Positions 15,237 to 23,737 of a stretch of 42,463 bases of DNA are shown here, piece by piece. Location: assembly GCA_018400915.1 (NCBI GenBank), contig JAGYLW010000004.1, positions 1 to 42,463 on the forward strand, read 5' to 3'. The position numbers and the translations under genes are program-made. This stretch comes from Fidelibacterota bacterium. GTDB taxonomy: Bacteria; Fidelibacterota; Fidelibacteria; Fidelibacterales; Fidelibacteraceae. Numbering within the stretch: position 1 is the first letter of the stretch; the number at the start of each line of letters is the position of its first letter. Under the pieces are notes generated by a model. It was not told the origin of the DNA. It searched no databases and was given only the letters and a program-made list of their open reading frames with translations.

Positions 15237-15713
15237 TCACCCCTGTTTTTCGGTTAAGGCATGTATTTTTTCCACGCGGCGCCGGTGACGTCCGCCCTCG
15301 AATTCCGTCCGGAACCAGGTATCGGTGATGGATTCCATTTCGGGAAGCGGGGTGGTGCGGCCGCCGAGCGCAAGAATATTCGCGTCGTTGTGTTTGCGGG
15401 CCATTTCCGCATGCAGCGGGCTTGTACAAAGGGCCGCCCGCGCACCCGGGACCTTGTTGGCGGCAATGCTGATGCCGATCCCGGTCCCGCAGATCACGAT
15501 ACCGAAGGCGTTTTTATGCCCGGTCACCGCTTTTGCCACCGCCACGCCGTAATCGGGGTAATCCACCCGTTTATCAGAGTGCGTACCCAGGTCGGTCACG
15601 GATTCCGCGTATCCCTTTTCCCGGATATAGTCAATGATGTGCTGTTTCGCTTCGAATCCGGCATGGTCGGAACCGATGAACACTATTCGACGGTTACCGT
15701 TCTGTCCAGCCAC
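15237..15713 (-). CDS. rpiB: Ribose-5-phosphate isomerase B
   Basis: A protein of 158 residues of the RpiB/LacAB fold: [12 protein letters not shown] near the start, [14 protein letters not shown], the anion-hole motif [14 protein letters not shown], and [12 protein letters not shown]. It interconverts ribose-5-phosphate and ribulose-5-phosphate. The start codon is GTG at 15713, 31 nt inside the upstream TPR gene, supported by a GGGAG ribosome site about 10 nt before it. A second GTG at 15683 that overlaps the upstream stop as TAGTG lacks any ribosome site and would clip the first beta-strand, so it was not chosen. Confidence 0.95.
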   Translation of the reverse strand: MAGQNGNRRIVFIGSDHAGFEAKQHIIDYIREKGYAESVTDLGTHSDKRVDYPDYGVAVAKAVTGHKNAFGIVICGTGIGISIAANKVPGARAALCTSPLHAEMARKHNDANILALGGRTTPLPEMESITDTWFRTEFEGGRHRRRVEKIHALTEKQG

Positions 15714-16963
15714 GAATATTCTTCTCCCAGCGCTTGATAGGTATTGCCGTTCACCTTGTTTTCCTCACCGATGAGAAAGCGTTCCTTGGGTTTTGCGATC
15801 GTCAGGTCGTTGTCATACAGGTACTTGACCCTGAACTGAGCGTTGAAATTCCCCAGTTCCCGGGATTTCTGATAGTCTTCATAGGCCATATGATAGACGA
15901 TCCGGTCATTCACACCCACTTTGTCGTTCTCAAAGGTCACGGATTCGGCAAGGTTCTCAAGTATCTTTCCGCGGACGGAATAGACTTCCTTGTTCTGCGG
16001 AGCAACCTTGACGGCATTGCTTATGATGTCGTAAGCTTTTTGGTAGTTCTCGAACTCGAGGTTTTTCAGCGCCACGTCGATCTGCATGCTGATGTCGCGG
16101 GGGTTTTTCCGGGCGTAGTCCTCAAGGGCCTCCAGGGACTTTTCCAGCTGATTGTTGTATTCATAGGCCTGTGCAAGCTTTTTTACCAGGGTGATGTTCG
16201 TCGGATTAAACTGAAGGCTTTCCCGGGCGACACGGATGGCTTCACTGCATTGATTGTCGTTAAGCAGGGCGTTGATATACTTCAGTGCCCTCGAGGCGCT
16301 TTGCGGATTGTTCTCCCAGGCCTTCTGATAGAATTCCTTGGGATCCCTGCCCATTTCCCCGAGCACGTCGATAATGGCATTGATCGCATCATTGTCGTTG
16401 GGCTCGATCTCAATGATGTACTCCCAGACCTCCAGTTCATCCTCGTAGCGTCCGAGATCGTCAAGCAGGTTCGCCTGTTTTTTGAGATATTCCACATCGT
16501 CGAGATACAGGGCGTTGTATTTCTGATAGGCGTCCAGGGCACCTTCGTAATCGCCCGCCCGCTCTTTATAGTAGCCGGCAAGCTGAAGCAGGTGCTTGTC
16601 AGTCCCTTTGTAGCTCAGTCCCTCGTCAATATAGTATGCCGCCGAGTCCGGCATGCCGAGTTTCATATAGGACCGTGCGAGGTCCTTGAAAAGAGGGTCC
16701 GCGAATTCTTCGGCATAACCCTTTTCAATGATCTGCTTAAAATTCCGCACGGCATTCTCCCATGATTGCTGGATCATATACTGACGGCCGTTGCTGAGAT
16801 AGAATTTGCAGCGGTTCAGCACGGCTTCCTCTTCCTGCTTTTTTTGTGTGCTCTGGTCACTGTCGCCGTTCTGGGCCGGAAGAGAGGCGCAATTATATAC
16901 TCCCAGAACAAGAAAAAGTCCAAGCAACAGCGTTAACAGTTTTTTTGTTGATTTTCCCCGCAT
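15683..16963 (-). CDS. TPR-repeat lipoprotein
   Basis: A protein of 426 residues. The N-terminus is a hydrophobic signal followed by GVYNC (Cys25), an imperfect but plausible lipobox, then a Gln/Glu/Lys-rich linker. From about residue 45 to 350 it is a run of tetratricopeptide repeats, for example GDYEGALDAYQKYNALYLDD, GRYEDELEVWEYIIEIEPND and NQLEKSLEALEDYARKNPRD. These repeats scaffold protein-protein contacts, here presumably on the periplasmic face of a membrane. The gene lies 11 nt downstream of a barrel gene and overlaps rpiB by 31 nt. No specific function can be assigned. Confidence 0.8.
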   Translation of the reverse strand: MRGKSTKKLLTLLLGLFLVLGVYNCASLPAQNGDSDQSTQKKQEEEAVLNRCKFYLSNGRQYMIQQSWENAVRNFKQIIEKGYAEEFADPLFKDLARSYMKLGMPDSAAYYIDEGLSYKGTDKHLLQLAGYYKERAGDYEGALDAYQKYNALYLDDVEYLKKQANLLDDLGRYEDELEVWEYIIEIEPNDNDAINAIIDVLGEMGRDPKEFYQKAWENNPQSASRALKYINALLNDNQCSEAIRVARESLQFNPTNITLVKKLAQAYEYNNQLEKSLEALEDYARKNPRDISMQIDVALKNLEFENYQKAYDIISNAVKVAPQNKEVYSVRGKILENLAESVTFENDKVGVNDRIVYHMAYEDYQKSRELGNFNAQFRVKYLYDNDLTIAKPKERFLIGEENKVNGNTYQALGEEYSWLDRTVTVE

Positions 16964-16974
16964 TGTATTGTCTC

Positions 16975-18234
16975 CTATCTGTATTTGCCTTTGGTGTTAA
17001 ACCAGGTTTCGGCAATGGTTATACTTACCGTAAAGTGATAAACGAATTCTTTTGCGCGTATGGCGTCGATCCCCTCGTCCTCAAAGAGCGTGCCGGTATT
17101 GTACTCGCAGACGAACGCCGCATCGATACGGTTCCGGTATTCCGTGAACGGAAGCCCGATCCCGAGTGTGAGTCCCAGGGTCTGTACGGGGCGTCCCTGC
17201 GAATCGGCCATGTAATGCTGTTCAAAATACACACCGCCCCGGTAGGTCATTGAACGGTGATACGGGAGGTATTCACTCAGAATCCCCTGTTTTTCAATGC
17301 CCAGCCCGTAATGATTGAAGGACCTGGCCTGAGCTCCCTCATACATCGGATTAAAGGAAAAATCGCTTACGACGTTCAAAAACTGATACTGCATCCAGTC
17401 AGCGGTTAAAATATAACGCGGTGCGAGCTTTAATGCAAGTCCTACGCGCAGCTGATCGGGAAAAACATCGGTACCGGTGAACCCGGCGCTGTCACGGTAG
17501 GAATAAAAATAGGTGTCGGAATCGGACATGTAACTGATGATCTCACGGCGCGAGGAATGGTGCACATAGGTATATGCCGCGCCGATCGTCAGCTGCGGGA
17601 AGGGGGTTACGCTGATGCCGCCGGTGAACTGGGTGCCGGTGAAGCTTTCGTCGCTTTCGATACTGACCTCGTTCAGGCCGGGGGTCTCGAATGCGATATC
17701 CTTGCTGAGGGTATAGCCGCCCATGAGCAGTTCCGCCCCCAGTCCCAGGGCGAGCTGGCCTTTTTTAAAGAAGGAATAGGCAAAATTCAGGGAGGTGGAA
17801 TAGATGTTCCCCTGCACGTAAGACGATTCCCGGTATTGCTGCGCCGCATTCCGTATCCGGTAGGAGGCGTTCGCGGTGGTCAGGGGCATGATCCCGAAAG
17901 AAAAGGCGCCCTTGCCGGCAACCGGGAATTTCAGAAGTCCGTAGGAAAAACCGGTATGGTTGTTCGTGTTCCCGGTGCCGGTGATATGATTGTGATGCGT
18001 GTTCAGGGACATCTCCATCCCGGCTTTGCGGATATAGGCGAGATTGGCCGGATTCTGGGGATTTGACGTCAGGCTGTCGGAATATGCGGTTGAGGACTTC
18101 CCCCTTCCGGTGGAGGCCACCGAGTAGTTCAAACCGATCTTTCCCAGCCCGTAAAGTTCAAATACACCGGCATAACTCAGTGAAAAGGAAAAAACGATAA
18201 CGGGAATAAATAAATGCAGGATCTTTTTATTCAT
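16975..18234 (-). CDS. FadL/OMPP1-like outer membrane barrel protein
   Basis: A protein of 419 residues with a signal peptide (cleavage near LSYAG). The N-terminal part GRGKSSTAYSDSLTSNPQNP followed by ANLAYIRKAGMEMSLN has the layout of FadL-family plug regions, in which N-P-A-N-L precedes the first strands. The rest alternates polar and hydrophobic residues as strands (for example QLTIGAAYTYVHHSS and DQLRVGLALKLAPRYILTADW). Ligand unknown. Unlike many barrels it does not end in an aromatic residue (it ends KGKYR). It overlaps the DUF4270-like lipoprotein by 8 nt; their tight coupling suggests a shared outer membrane role. Confidence 0.7.
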   Translation of the reverse strand: MNKKILHLFIPVIVFSFSLSYAGVFELYGLGKIGLNYSVASTGRGKSSTAYSDSLTSNPQNPANLAYIRKAGMEMSLNTHHNHITGTGNTNNHTGFSYGLLKFPVAGKGAFSFGIMPLTTANASYRIRNAAQQYRESSYVQGNIYSTSLNFAYSFFKKGQLALGLGAELLMGGYTLSKDIAFETPGLNEVSIESDESFTGTQFTGGISVTPFPQLTIGAAYTYVHHSSRREIISYMSDSDTYFYSYRDSAGFTGTDVFPDQLRVGLALKLAPRYILTADWMQYQFLNVVSDFSFNPMYEGAQARSFNHYGLGIEKQGILSEYLPYHRSMTYRGGVYFEQHYMADSQGRPVQTLGLTLGIGLPFTEYRNRIDAAFVCEYNTGTLFEDEGIDAIRAKEFVYHFTVSITIAETWFNTKGKYR

Positions 18235-19486
18235 TGACGACCTTTGTGTAAATCACTTCCAGACCCGATTTTTCGGGATCGATGGTAATATAGTTGAAAT
18301 CGTTATATTCATTGTTCAGATAGAAAAAGACCCCTTCGTAGGCGGAGGCTTTCTCGTTTGACACCAGATACTGCAGGAGCTGGGAGATGTCGATGCTGAC
18401 CGTATCTTCCCCGGTGCTGAAAATATTTGAATACGCGGTGAACATGTATTGCAGGCTGTCGGTATCCCAGCTGTCCGTCTTGAAAAGGCGGGCCGTGAGA
18501 TAGAGGGTGTCGCCGGGCGTGATGTCGCTGCGGCGGTGGTTGATCACGAAGGTCTGCCGGGCGCGGTTCAGCAGGCGCGTCGGTCCGAGCAGGGTGTCCT
18601 GCCGGATGCTGTCCAGCATGACATAGGAACGGAAGATATTCCCCTGGGAAAGATAGAACCGGTGGTCTTCGATATTCGCGTTGCTTTCGGCTTTCTGGAT
18701 ATCCCCGCCGGTCATGACGTAAAAGGTGCTGTCCTTAAGATAGACCCCGTTGGTGTCGCGGAGGGAGCACTCAAGCCGAAGGCGCGGACGCCTGTCCGTA
18801 TCGCCGGTCTGATGTTCGGCCGAATAAAAAGCGCATATTCCCCGTGAATCCGCATTTTTCCGGACGATAAATCCGTTGTTGACATACAGCGAATCCGGCC
18901 GTTTGTACCAGCGATTCACCGTCTCCAGGTCAATGGGAATGCTTACGGAATCCGCGGCGGGATCGATGGTTTCCGTACCGTAGAATTCCGTACGGCCTTC
19001 CAGGGAGGAAAACACGTCCCGGGGATCGGCGTTGTTCTCCCAGTAGAGTGAAGTGTCATTGCCGGCCATATGAAGATCGAGGGAGAAAGAGGGGTCCGTA
19101 CCCCAGTGGTTCGAGGGGAAAAGGACAACATCCGCTTTATCGATACTCATCTCGACGGAGTCAGGCAGTCCCGTAAGGGCGAGAAAGTTGGTGAACTTGA
19201 TCAGGAATTCCGCGGAAAGGCCGTGGTAATTGCCCGCCTTGTTCTCCGTCAGCATGCTTCCCGAAGCATCGGCGTTGAGGTTCCTGATCCCGCTGATGAT
19301 CTGATGATCGTAATGCAGCGTGTCGATGACCAGGCTCTGATCCCCGTGGGGAGATTCAAAAATGTTGTCGGAGCATGACGTGAATGACAGCACCAGAATC
19401 ACAAAACAAAAAAAAGTCAAAGAAAAAATTCTTTGACGCGGTTTTGATCTTGTCAAACGGGCGTTAAAGTGTGTCGAGAAATTCAT
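18227..19486 (-). CDS. DUF4270-like outer membrane lipoprotein
   Basis: The track start at 19519 is a TTG deep inside the upstream gene; the ATG at 19486 gives a signal peptide followed by SFTSC (Cys38) and about 419 residues. The chain contains no enzyme motif. Its layout (Cys, short Asp-rich linker, long beta-rich region with repeated ILS/LDS-type strands, late VFFYLNNEYNDFNYI) resembles DUF4270 lipoproteins. In Bacteroidota such a gene often follows a short starch-synthase-like gene, and that exact order is seen here with a 23-nt overlap. The family call leans on synteny and could be wrong. It is followed immediately by a barrel gene. Confidence 0.6.
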   Translation of the reverse strand: MNFSTHFNARLTRSKPRQRIFSLTFFCFVILVLSFTSCSDNIFESPHGDQSLVIDTLHYDHQIISGIRNLNADASGSMLTENKAGNYHGLSAEFLIKFTNFLALTGLPDSVEMSIDKADVVLFPSNHWGTDPSFSLDLHMAGNDTSLYWENNADPRDVFSSLEGRTEFYGTETIDPAADSVSIPIDLETVNRWYKRPDSLYVNNGFIVRKNADSRGICAFYSAEHQTGDTDRRPRLRLECSLRDTNGVYLKDSTFYVMTGGDIQKAESNANIEDHRFYLSQGNIFRSYVMLDSIRQDTLLGPTRLLNRARQTFVINHRRSDITPGDTLYLTARLFKTDSWDTDSLQYMFTAYSNIFSTGEDTVSIDISQLLQYLVSNEKASAYEGVFFYLNNEYNDFNYITIDPEKSGLEVIYTKVVNE

Positions 19487-20306
19487 ATAGTTCTTTTGCA
19501 ATTGGACCCCAGTATTCAATGTCGTTGTTTGACGTGTTTATGTCAAATATCCTGTAATGTTCCTTTTTATCTGATAAAATATTCCTGACGGCTTCGTGCT
19601 TCAGCATGGCGTCAAGCTTGCCGTTCTTCCTGGATTTTAATCGTATCACGGCATCCGATGCGGAGAGGTTTGCTTTCAGAAAGCCTTCGGCATCGGTGAG
19701 CTGTTCCGTGTTCCCGTGAATGCCAAAACGTTTGAGAGCCTCTTCCGTAAAAGCGAAGAAGGGCTCGTCCGAGCTCAGCACGGTGACGACCTTGATATCC
19801 CTGAACCATTCATGATCTTTGAACACGGTTTTCAGCAGCACGGGGACCATCGCCGAATGCCAGTTATAGCAAAGGATCACGTTTGGCTGCCAGTAAAGGC
19901 GCTCCAGCGTGCTCAGTGATGCAAAGCTGTACATCAGGAAGGTATTGTAAACATTCGGATTCCGGGGTTTGAGGTAATTGCTGGTGACCTGCTTACTGAT
20001 CTCCCTGTAAAAATCGGGATAGATATGGAAATAGACCTGCACCCGGGAATCGGGGATGAAAGCCGATTTTACGGAAGAGATGCATTCTTCGCCGTCAATG
20101 GTGACCGCGATCTCCTTGAGGCGTATGACTTCGCGCAGGATATATTTTCTTTCGGAAATGTATCCGTAGCGGGGAAGGAAAACGCGGACATCGATCTTGT
20201 TGTCATTGAAGACCCTGGAAGTGTTACTGATGAAATTTCCCTCGGTTGAATCGGGGGTAAACGGCGTAACACGCTTCGATATGTTGTATATTTTTAACTG
20301 GTCCAT
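19464..20306 (-). CDS. Starch/glycogen synthase N-domain-like protein (GT5 N-half only)
   Basis: A protein of 280 residues resembling only the N-terminal Rossmann half of GT5 glycogen synthases. Recognisable pieces are VTPFTPDSTEGNF at the start, DNKIDVRVFLPRYGYI (canonical xDVRVxLPRY), and QPNVILCYNWHSAMVPVLLK in place of PDVVHxHDWHT. The ADP-glucose-binding KTGGL loop is replaced by PDSTEGNF, and there is no C-terminal nucleotide-binding half, so synthase activity is unlikely. Bacteroidota encode similar 270-280-residue proteins beside DUF4270 lipoproteins, as here. It is the first gene of the long minus-strand operon and has a good promoter 31 nt upstream. A regulatory or sensing role is only a guess. 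Confidence 0.7.
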   Translation of the reverse strand: MDQLKIYNISKRVTPFTPDSTEGNFISNTSRVFNDNKIDVRVFLPRYGYISERKYILREVIRLKEIAVTIDGEECISSVKSAFIPDSRVQVYFHIYPDFYREISKQVTSNYLKPRNPNVYNTFLMYSFASLSTLERLYWQPNVILCYNWHSAMVPVLLKTVFKDHEWFRDIKVVTVLSSDEPFFAFTEEALKRFGIHGNTEQLTDAEGFLKANLSASDAVIRLKSRKNGKLDAMLKHEAVRNILSDKKEHYRIFDINTSNNDIEYWGPIAKELYEFLDTL

Positions 20307-20337
20307 GGATCCCTGTATTTATTCTGCCTGACCTTAC

Positions 20338-20366
20338 AATTTACAAAAATATTTATCTTGTGTCAA
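20338..20366 (-). promoter_or_regulatory. Sigma-70-type promoter heading the minus-strand operon
   Basis: On the minus strand TTGACA (20366-20361) and TAAATT (20343-20338) are spaced by exactly 17 nt and end 31 nt before the ATG at 20306. The consensus -35 and ideal spacing make this the clearest start point for the run of seven genes down to nrdR. It lies in a 285-bp AT-rich gap between divergent genes. Confidence 0.6.
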
Positions 20367-20591
20367 TCTTTAAACTAACCATATAAATCATAAAAAAAAT
20401 GTTATTTAAAAAACTTCAGTTCAGAATAAACATTGCCGTTTTCAAGATCCCCCTTATGTATCGCATGGAGGAACAGAGGGAAACTTCTCAAATCTCCTCC
20501 GTTTTGCTGCGGGAAAAATAAATAGGTATAAGCGTGCAAAAAAGGAAAAATTTTATTATAATTTATTGTAAAAAAGGAATTCGGGGGCAGG

Positions 20592-21668
20592 ATGGACCGC
20601 ATGGGACCACAGAACAGCATGGATCGTTACCTGAGGGATCTTCTGATACTGGCGGGGTTCTGCATCGCGATATTTTTCATGCGGGAACTTCGGCATATTT
20701 TCATTCCGCTCGTACTTTCTGTCTTTTTCGCCTTTTTGTTCAGCCCCATTACCGGATTCCTCAGCCGCAAAGGCGTTCCGAACTTTCTCATCATCCTGTT
20801 GCTTCTGGTCATCGTCAGTGTGTTCCTCTTTCTGATCGGCACCGTGGTCTACGCCAGCATCAGTTCCTTTGTGAGTGAATTCCCCAAATATCAGGAACGT
20901 TTTATTCTGGCCTTCCAGGACATTCTTCTGCAGCTCAAGATCCCCATGGAGGATGCGGAGTATTTTTTCAAGGACAAGGTGAACTGGTTCGAGATCGCCG
21001 ACCGGATCTCCCTGCAGAAATTTATCACCGCCACGATGGGAAGCTTCTTTGATTTTATCGTTACCGTCATTCTGGTCGTGCTTATCCTGCTTTTCATCAT
21101 TGCGGAACGCAAAAGCCTTGAAGAGCGCCTGGAGGCGCTGATCCTGAACTACAAGACGAAAAAAAGACCCGAGATCATCCCGGAGATCCAGAAAAAGATC
21201 CAGACCTTTATATCGCGCAAAACGATCATCAGCCTGGGAACGGCGATCTCGGCCATGGTGATCGCATCCTTCTTCAAGCTGGATTTCATTATCGTGATCG
21301 GGCTGATCACCTTTCTGCTGAACTTTATCCCCAGTATCGGATCGATCATCGCAACGATATTCCCCCTGCTGATCTATTTGCTGCAATACGGCTTTGAGGG
21401 CCGGTTCATCCTCGTATCGGCGCTTTTTATCTCCAGCCAGTTCCTGTTCGGCAATATTCTTGACCCCCGTTACCTTGGGCACGGCTTAAAGCTCTCCCCG
21501 CTTTTCATCATTGTATCCCTGTTCTTCTGGCACTGGCTTTGGGGCCCCATCGGCATGATCATCTGCGTCCCCCTCCAGTCCGTCATCGGCCTCATCCTGC
21601 AGTATACCGGCGGTTCATTCATCCTCCGTTCCATCATGGGGGAGAAACTTCCCACCGACCGCGGATAG
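20592..21668 (+). CDS. AI-2E family transporter (PerM/TqsA-like permease)
   Basis: A protein of 358 residues with the usual layout of the AI-2E/UPF0118 family: paired N-terminal helices (FIPLVLSVFFAFLFSPI), a long amphipathic section around 90-150, then FIIAERKSLEERLEALI, the conserved FLLNFIPSIGSIIATIFPLL and the late LFGNILDPRYLGHGLKLSP. Family members export autoinducer-2 or act as Na+/H+ antiporters; the substrate cannot be told here. The ATG at 20592 follows a G-rich stretch; an internal ATG at 20619 is also possible. An AT-rich TATAAT at 20557-20562 lies 30 nt upstream without a clear -35. It is monocistronic and divergent from the minus-strand operon. Confidence 0.88.
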   Translation: MDRMGPQNSMDRYLRDLLILAGFCIAIFFMRELRHIFIPLVLSVFFAFLFSPITGFLSRKGVPNFLIILLLLVIVSVFLFLIGTVVYASISSFVSEFPKYQERFILAFQDILLQLKIPMEDAEYFFKDKVNWFEIADRISLQKFITATMGSFFDFIVTVILVVLILLFIIAERKSLEERLEALILNYKTKKRPEIIPEIQKKIQTFISRKTIISLGTAISAMVIASFFKLDFIIVIGLITFLLNFIPSIGSIIATIFPLLIYLLQYGFEGRFILVSALFISSQFLFGNILDPRYLGHGLKLSPLFIIVSLFFWHWLWGPIGMIICVPLQSVIGLILQYTGGSFILRSIMGEKLPTDRG

Positions 21669-21682
21669 GACGGACGGGAGAG

Positions 21683-22018
21683 GTTGATTCGTTAATCTGT
21701 TAATTTGTTAATTTGTTGTTGAATCGTTGAATTGTTGAATCGTTGAGACGAAGGGACAGAGGGACCACGTCATCATGAACTCCACCAACGCGTCATCCTG
21801 AATTTATTTCAGGATCCCCAATATGTGACGATTGAGTTCCTTTTGTTCTGCGTCATGCCATCCCATACCCCACAACCCCGAACGAAGATGAGGGGTTGAA
21901 GGTTGATAGCCCGGCATGAAATGCCGGGGACAGAGAATGTTTCCTTATAAAAAAAGAACCCCGAACTTGTAGAGGGGTTCAATATCATCAGTAGCCCGGC
22001 ATCCAACGCCGGGATCCC
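21683..22018. repeat. Intergenic cluster of short palindromic repeats (copy A)
   Basis: This gap between the permease and the PHP gene is built of short repeats. First come GTTGAATCGTTGA-like words (21683-21750). Then hairpins follow: ATCCTGAA/TTCAGGAT (21795-21815, 5-nt loop), AACCCC/GGGGTT (21874-21897), CCCGGCAT/ATGCCGGG (21910-21928, 3-nt loop), GAACCCC/GGGGTTC (21956-21980) and CCCGGC/GCCGGG (21995-22013). The same modules, in the same order, recur at 25604-25925. The pattern fits REP-like dispersed elements; no coding capacity is evident. Confidence 0.75.
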
Positions 22019-22855
22019 TCAGACCGCCGGGAAATCATACACACAATGCTCCTGCAGGTAGGAACGGAGAGGTTCCCATTCCTTCTGAAGGAGCCCCCAC
22101 TTTCCGATCACGTTCTGCTTGTTTTTCCGCAGGTCGTGAAAATCCGAGCCGCCCGTGTAGGGAAGCCGGTGCGTATTGCAGTAATTGATCACGGCGCGCA
22201 CATAGGCCGGGGAATGATTGGGATGATAGGCCTCGAATCCGTCCACGGGGAGCTTGATCAGTTCCCCGAAGGCGATCTCCCGGTGATAAAGGCCGGGATG
22301 CGCCAGGATACTGACGCCGCCTGCTTCACGGACAAGCTGAAGGGCCTCCTCAAGATCCATCCGGGCTTTGGAAATATAGGCCTCTTTCCCGTCGCCGATA
22401 TATTTATGGAAGGCGGCATTGAAGGATTTGATATATCCGGCCGCCATCATGGCACGCGCAATATGCGGGCGTCCGAGGGTGGTACCGGGAGGACAGTTCT
22501 TCCGGATATCCTCCATGGTCACGGGATACCCCAGCTCCGTTAAGCGCCTGCACATTTTTTCAATGCGTTCCAGGCGCACCTGCTGAAAATGCTCCAGGCG
22601 TTCGGTAAACCCACGGTGTCCGGGATCAAAACCGTAGGCAAGCAGGTGGAATCCGATCCCTTCGTAATTGACGGAGAGCTCCACTCCCGGAACGGCGAAG
22701 CCCCGGAAAGCATCCCTGAACGCGTAAAATCCGCTGAAACTGTCATGGTCCGCCAGGGCGGCGACAGAGATATGCCGTTTTTCGAGCATGCCGGCGATCT
22801 CCGCCGGACTGTATTCGCCGTCGGAAGCGGTGGAGTGAATGTGCAGATCGGCCAT
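22019..22855 (-). CDS. PHP-domain phosphoesterase (RNase AM / YciV-like)
   Basis: The conserved part begins at ATG 22855 (MADLHIHSTASDGEYSP); ATGs at 22888-22909 and the track start at 22957 give non-conserved extensions with no ribosome site, so the short start is preferred. The 278-residue product shows the metal-binding signatures of PHP hydrolases: DLHIHS, ALADHDSFSG, VPGVELSV, SILAHPGLY and GGSDFHDL. Homologues remove 5'-nucleotides from RNA or hydrolyse 3',5'-nucleoside bisphosphates. The central domain (about 100-160) corresponds to the inserted helical domain of this group. It is a lone gene on the minus strand between two repeat-rich gaps. Confidence 0.85.
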   Translation of the reverse strand: MADLHIHSTASDGEYSPAEIAGMLEKRHISVAALADHDSFSGFYAFRDAFRGFAVPGVELSVNYEGIGFHLLAYGFDPGHRGFTERLEHFQQVRLERIEKMCRRLTELGYPVTMEDIRKNCPPGTTLGRPHIARAMMAAGYIKSFNAAFHKYIGDGKEAYISKARMDLEEALQLVREAGGVSILAHPGLYHREIAFGELIKLPVDGFEAYHPNHSPAYVRAVINYCNTHRLPYTGGSDFHDLRKNKQNVIGKWGLLQKEWEPLRSYLQEHCVYDFPAV

Positions 22856-22999
22856 GATCTGCGGTACGGGCCTTGTATCCCGGGTCATTTTTGACATTGT
22901 AATGGTCATAAGCGCTAAGATAAGATAAAAATGACGAAGAAGAAAAAGAAAAAGCACAGGTCGGGATTGAGATCAAGACTGAGAACACCGGGTTGCCTG

Positions 23000-23049
23000 C
23001 CTGTCCGGTGAGGTTCGGAGAACGCGGAAAAATCTGTCTGCCGGACAGG
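23000..23049. repeat. 9-bp inverted repeat in the gap between PHP and YtfJ-like genes
   Basis: CCTGTCCGG at 23000-23008 is matched by CCGGACAGG at 23041-23049 with 32 nt between. The surrounding 312-bp gap (22856-23167) is otherwise featureless apart from a further GATCGG/CCGATC pair (23054-23082) and the promoter near 23107. It may be part of the same family of dispersed palindromes seen elsewhere in the window. Confidence 0.5.
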
Positions 23050-23106
23050 ACCGGATCGGGAGCAGGCTCCTGTTCACCGATCAGATATCTGCAATAAATA
23101 ATAAGT

Positions 23107-23134
23107 TTGTAAAGCACAAAAAATATTCTATATT
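23107..23134 (+). promoter_or_regulatory. Promoter for the YtfJ-NfeD-SPFH-YjbQ genes
   Basis: TTGTAA (23107-23112), 16 nt, then TATATT (23129-23134), ending 33 nt before the start codon at 23168. An AT-rich stretch surrounds the -10. A strong GGAGGG ribosome site sits 7 nt before the ATG. Confidence 0.5.
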
Positions 23135-23167
23135 TTTACCTAACACATAAATACCGGAGGGTAAAAA

Positions 23168-23695
23168 ATGAAGAAGATCACATTGGGAATTCTGCTGGCA
23201 CTGTTTCTGACCGCATTCGGCGTTGCCGGCGAGATCGTCGTTGGGGAAAAACCGCCGGTGCTGGTCCTGGACGGCAGGGACGGCGGCAGGCTGGACAACA
23301 CTTCCTGGAGCAGCAACGAACTCAAGGACAAGGTCTGGTGCCTGTTCTATGTGGATCCCGACGAATCGGACCTGAACACCGCTGCCGAGGATTCCCTGTC
23401 TGCCGAGGATATTCCGGATGACAAGCTGGAAACGGTCGCCGTGATCAATTACAAGGCGACCCGCCTCCCGGGGTTTGCCGTTTCCATCGTTTTGAAAGGC
23501 AAACAGAGGAAGCATCCGGACACGATCTATCTCAAGGATAACAAGCATGTGTTCGTCGAGAAATGGGGACTGACGGACGACACGTACTGCACCCTGGTCT
23601 TCGACAAGGAAGGCGTGCTGGTCTACCGGAAAGACGGGAAGATGAGCGAAGAGGAGATCGACGAGTACATCAGCACGATCAAAGCGAATCTGTAA
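23168..23695 (+). CDS. YtfJ-like periplasmic thioredoxin-fold protein
   Basis: A protein of 175 residues with a cleavable signal (FLTAFGVAG) and the YtfJ layout: VVGEKPPVLVLD, LDNTSWSSNELKDKVWCLFY, KLETVAVINYKA, then CTLVFDKEGVLVYRKDGKMS. The fold is thioredoxin-like, but the CxxC pair is absent, as in known YtfJ proteins, whose role is unsettled. The single mature-region Cys residues (KVWCLF and TYCTLV) are not spaced as a redox pair. It is preceded by a good ribosome site and a plausible promoter and lies 42 nt upstream of the NfeD gene. Confidence 0.75.
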   Translation: MKKITLGILLALFLTAFGVAGEIVVGEKPPVLVLDGRDGGRLDNTSWSSNELKDKVWCLFYVDPDESDLNTAAEDSLSAEDIPDDKLETVAVINYKATRLPGFAVSIVLKGKQRKHPDTIYLKDNKHVFVEKWGLTDDTYCTLVFDKEGVLVYRKDGKMSEEEIDEYISTIKANL

Positions 23696-23737
23696 AAAAT
23701 GCCGGTCGCGACCGGCCGGTAAATAAAGGAGTCGGAA

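Noticed and set aside
13886-15328. Plus-strand ORF of 480 codons
   Set aside because: It is the mirror of glyA and of the ends of nrdR and rpiB; the real genes are unambiguous on the minus strand.
15681-15683. GTG of the TAGTG overlap as the rpiB start
   Set aside because: It lacks a ribosome site and would shorten the first strand; the GTG at 15713 has GGGAG upstream.
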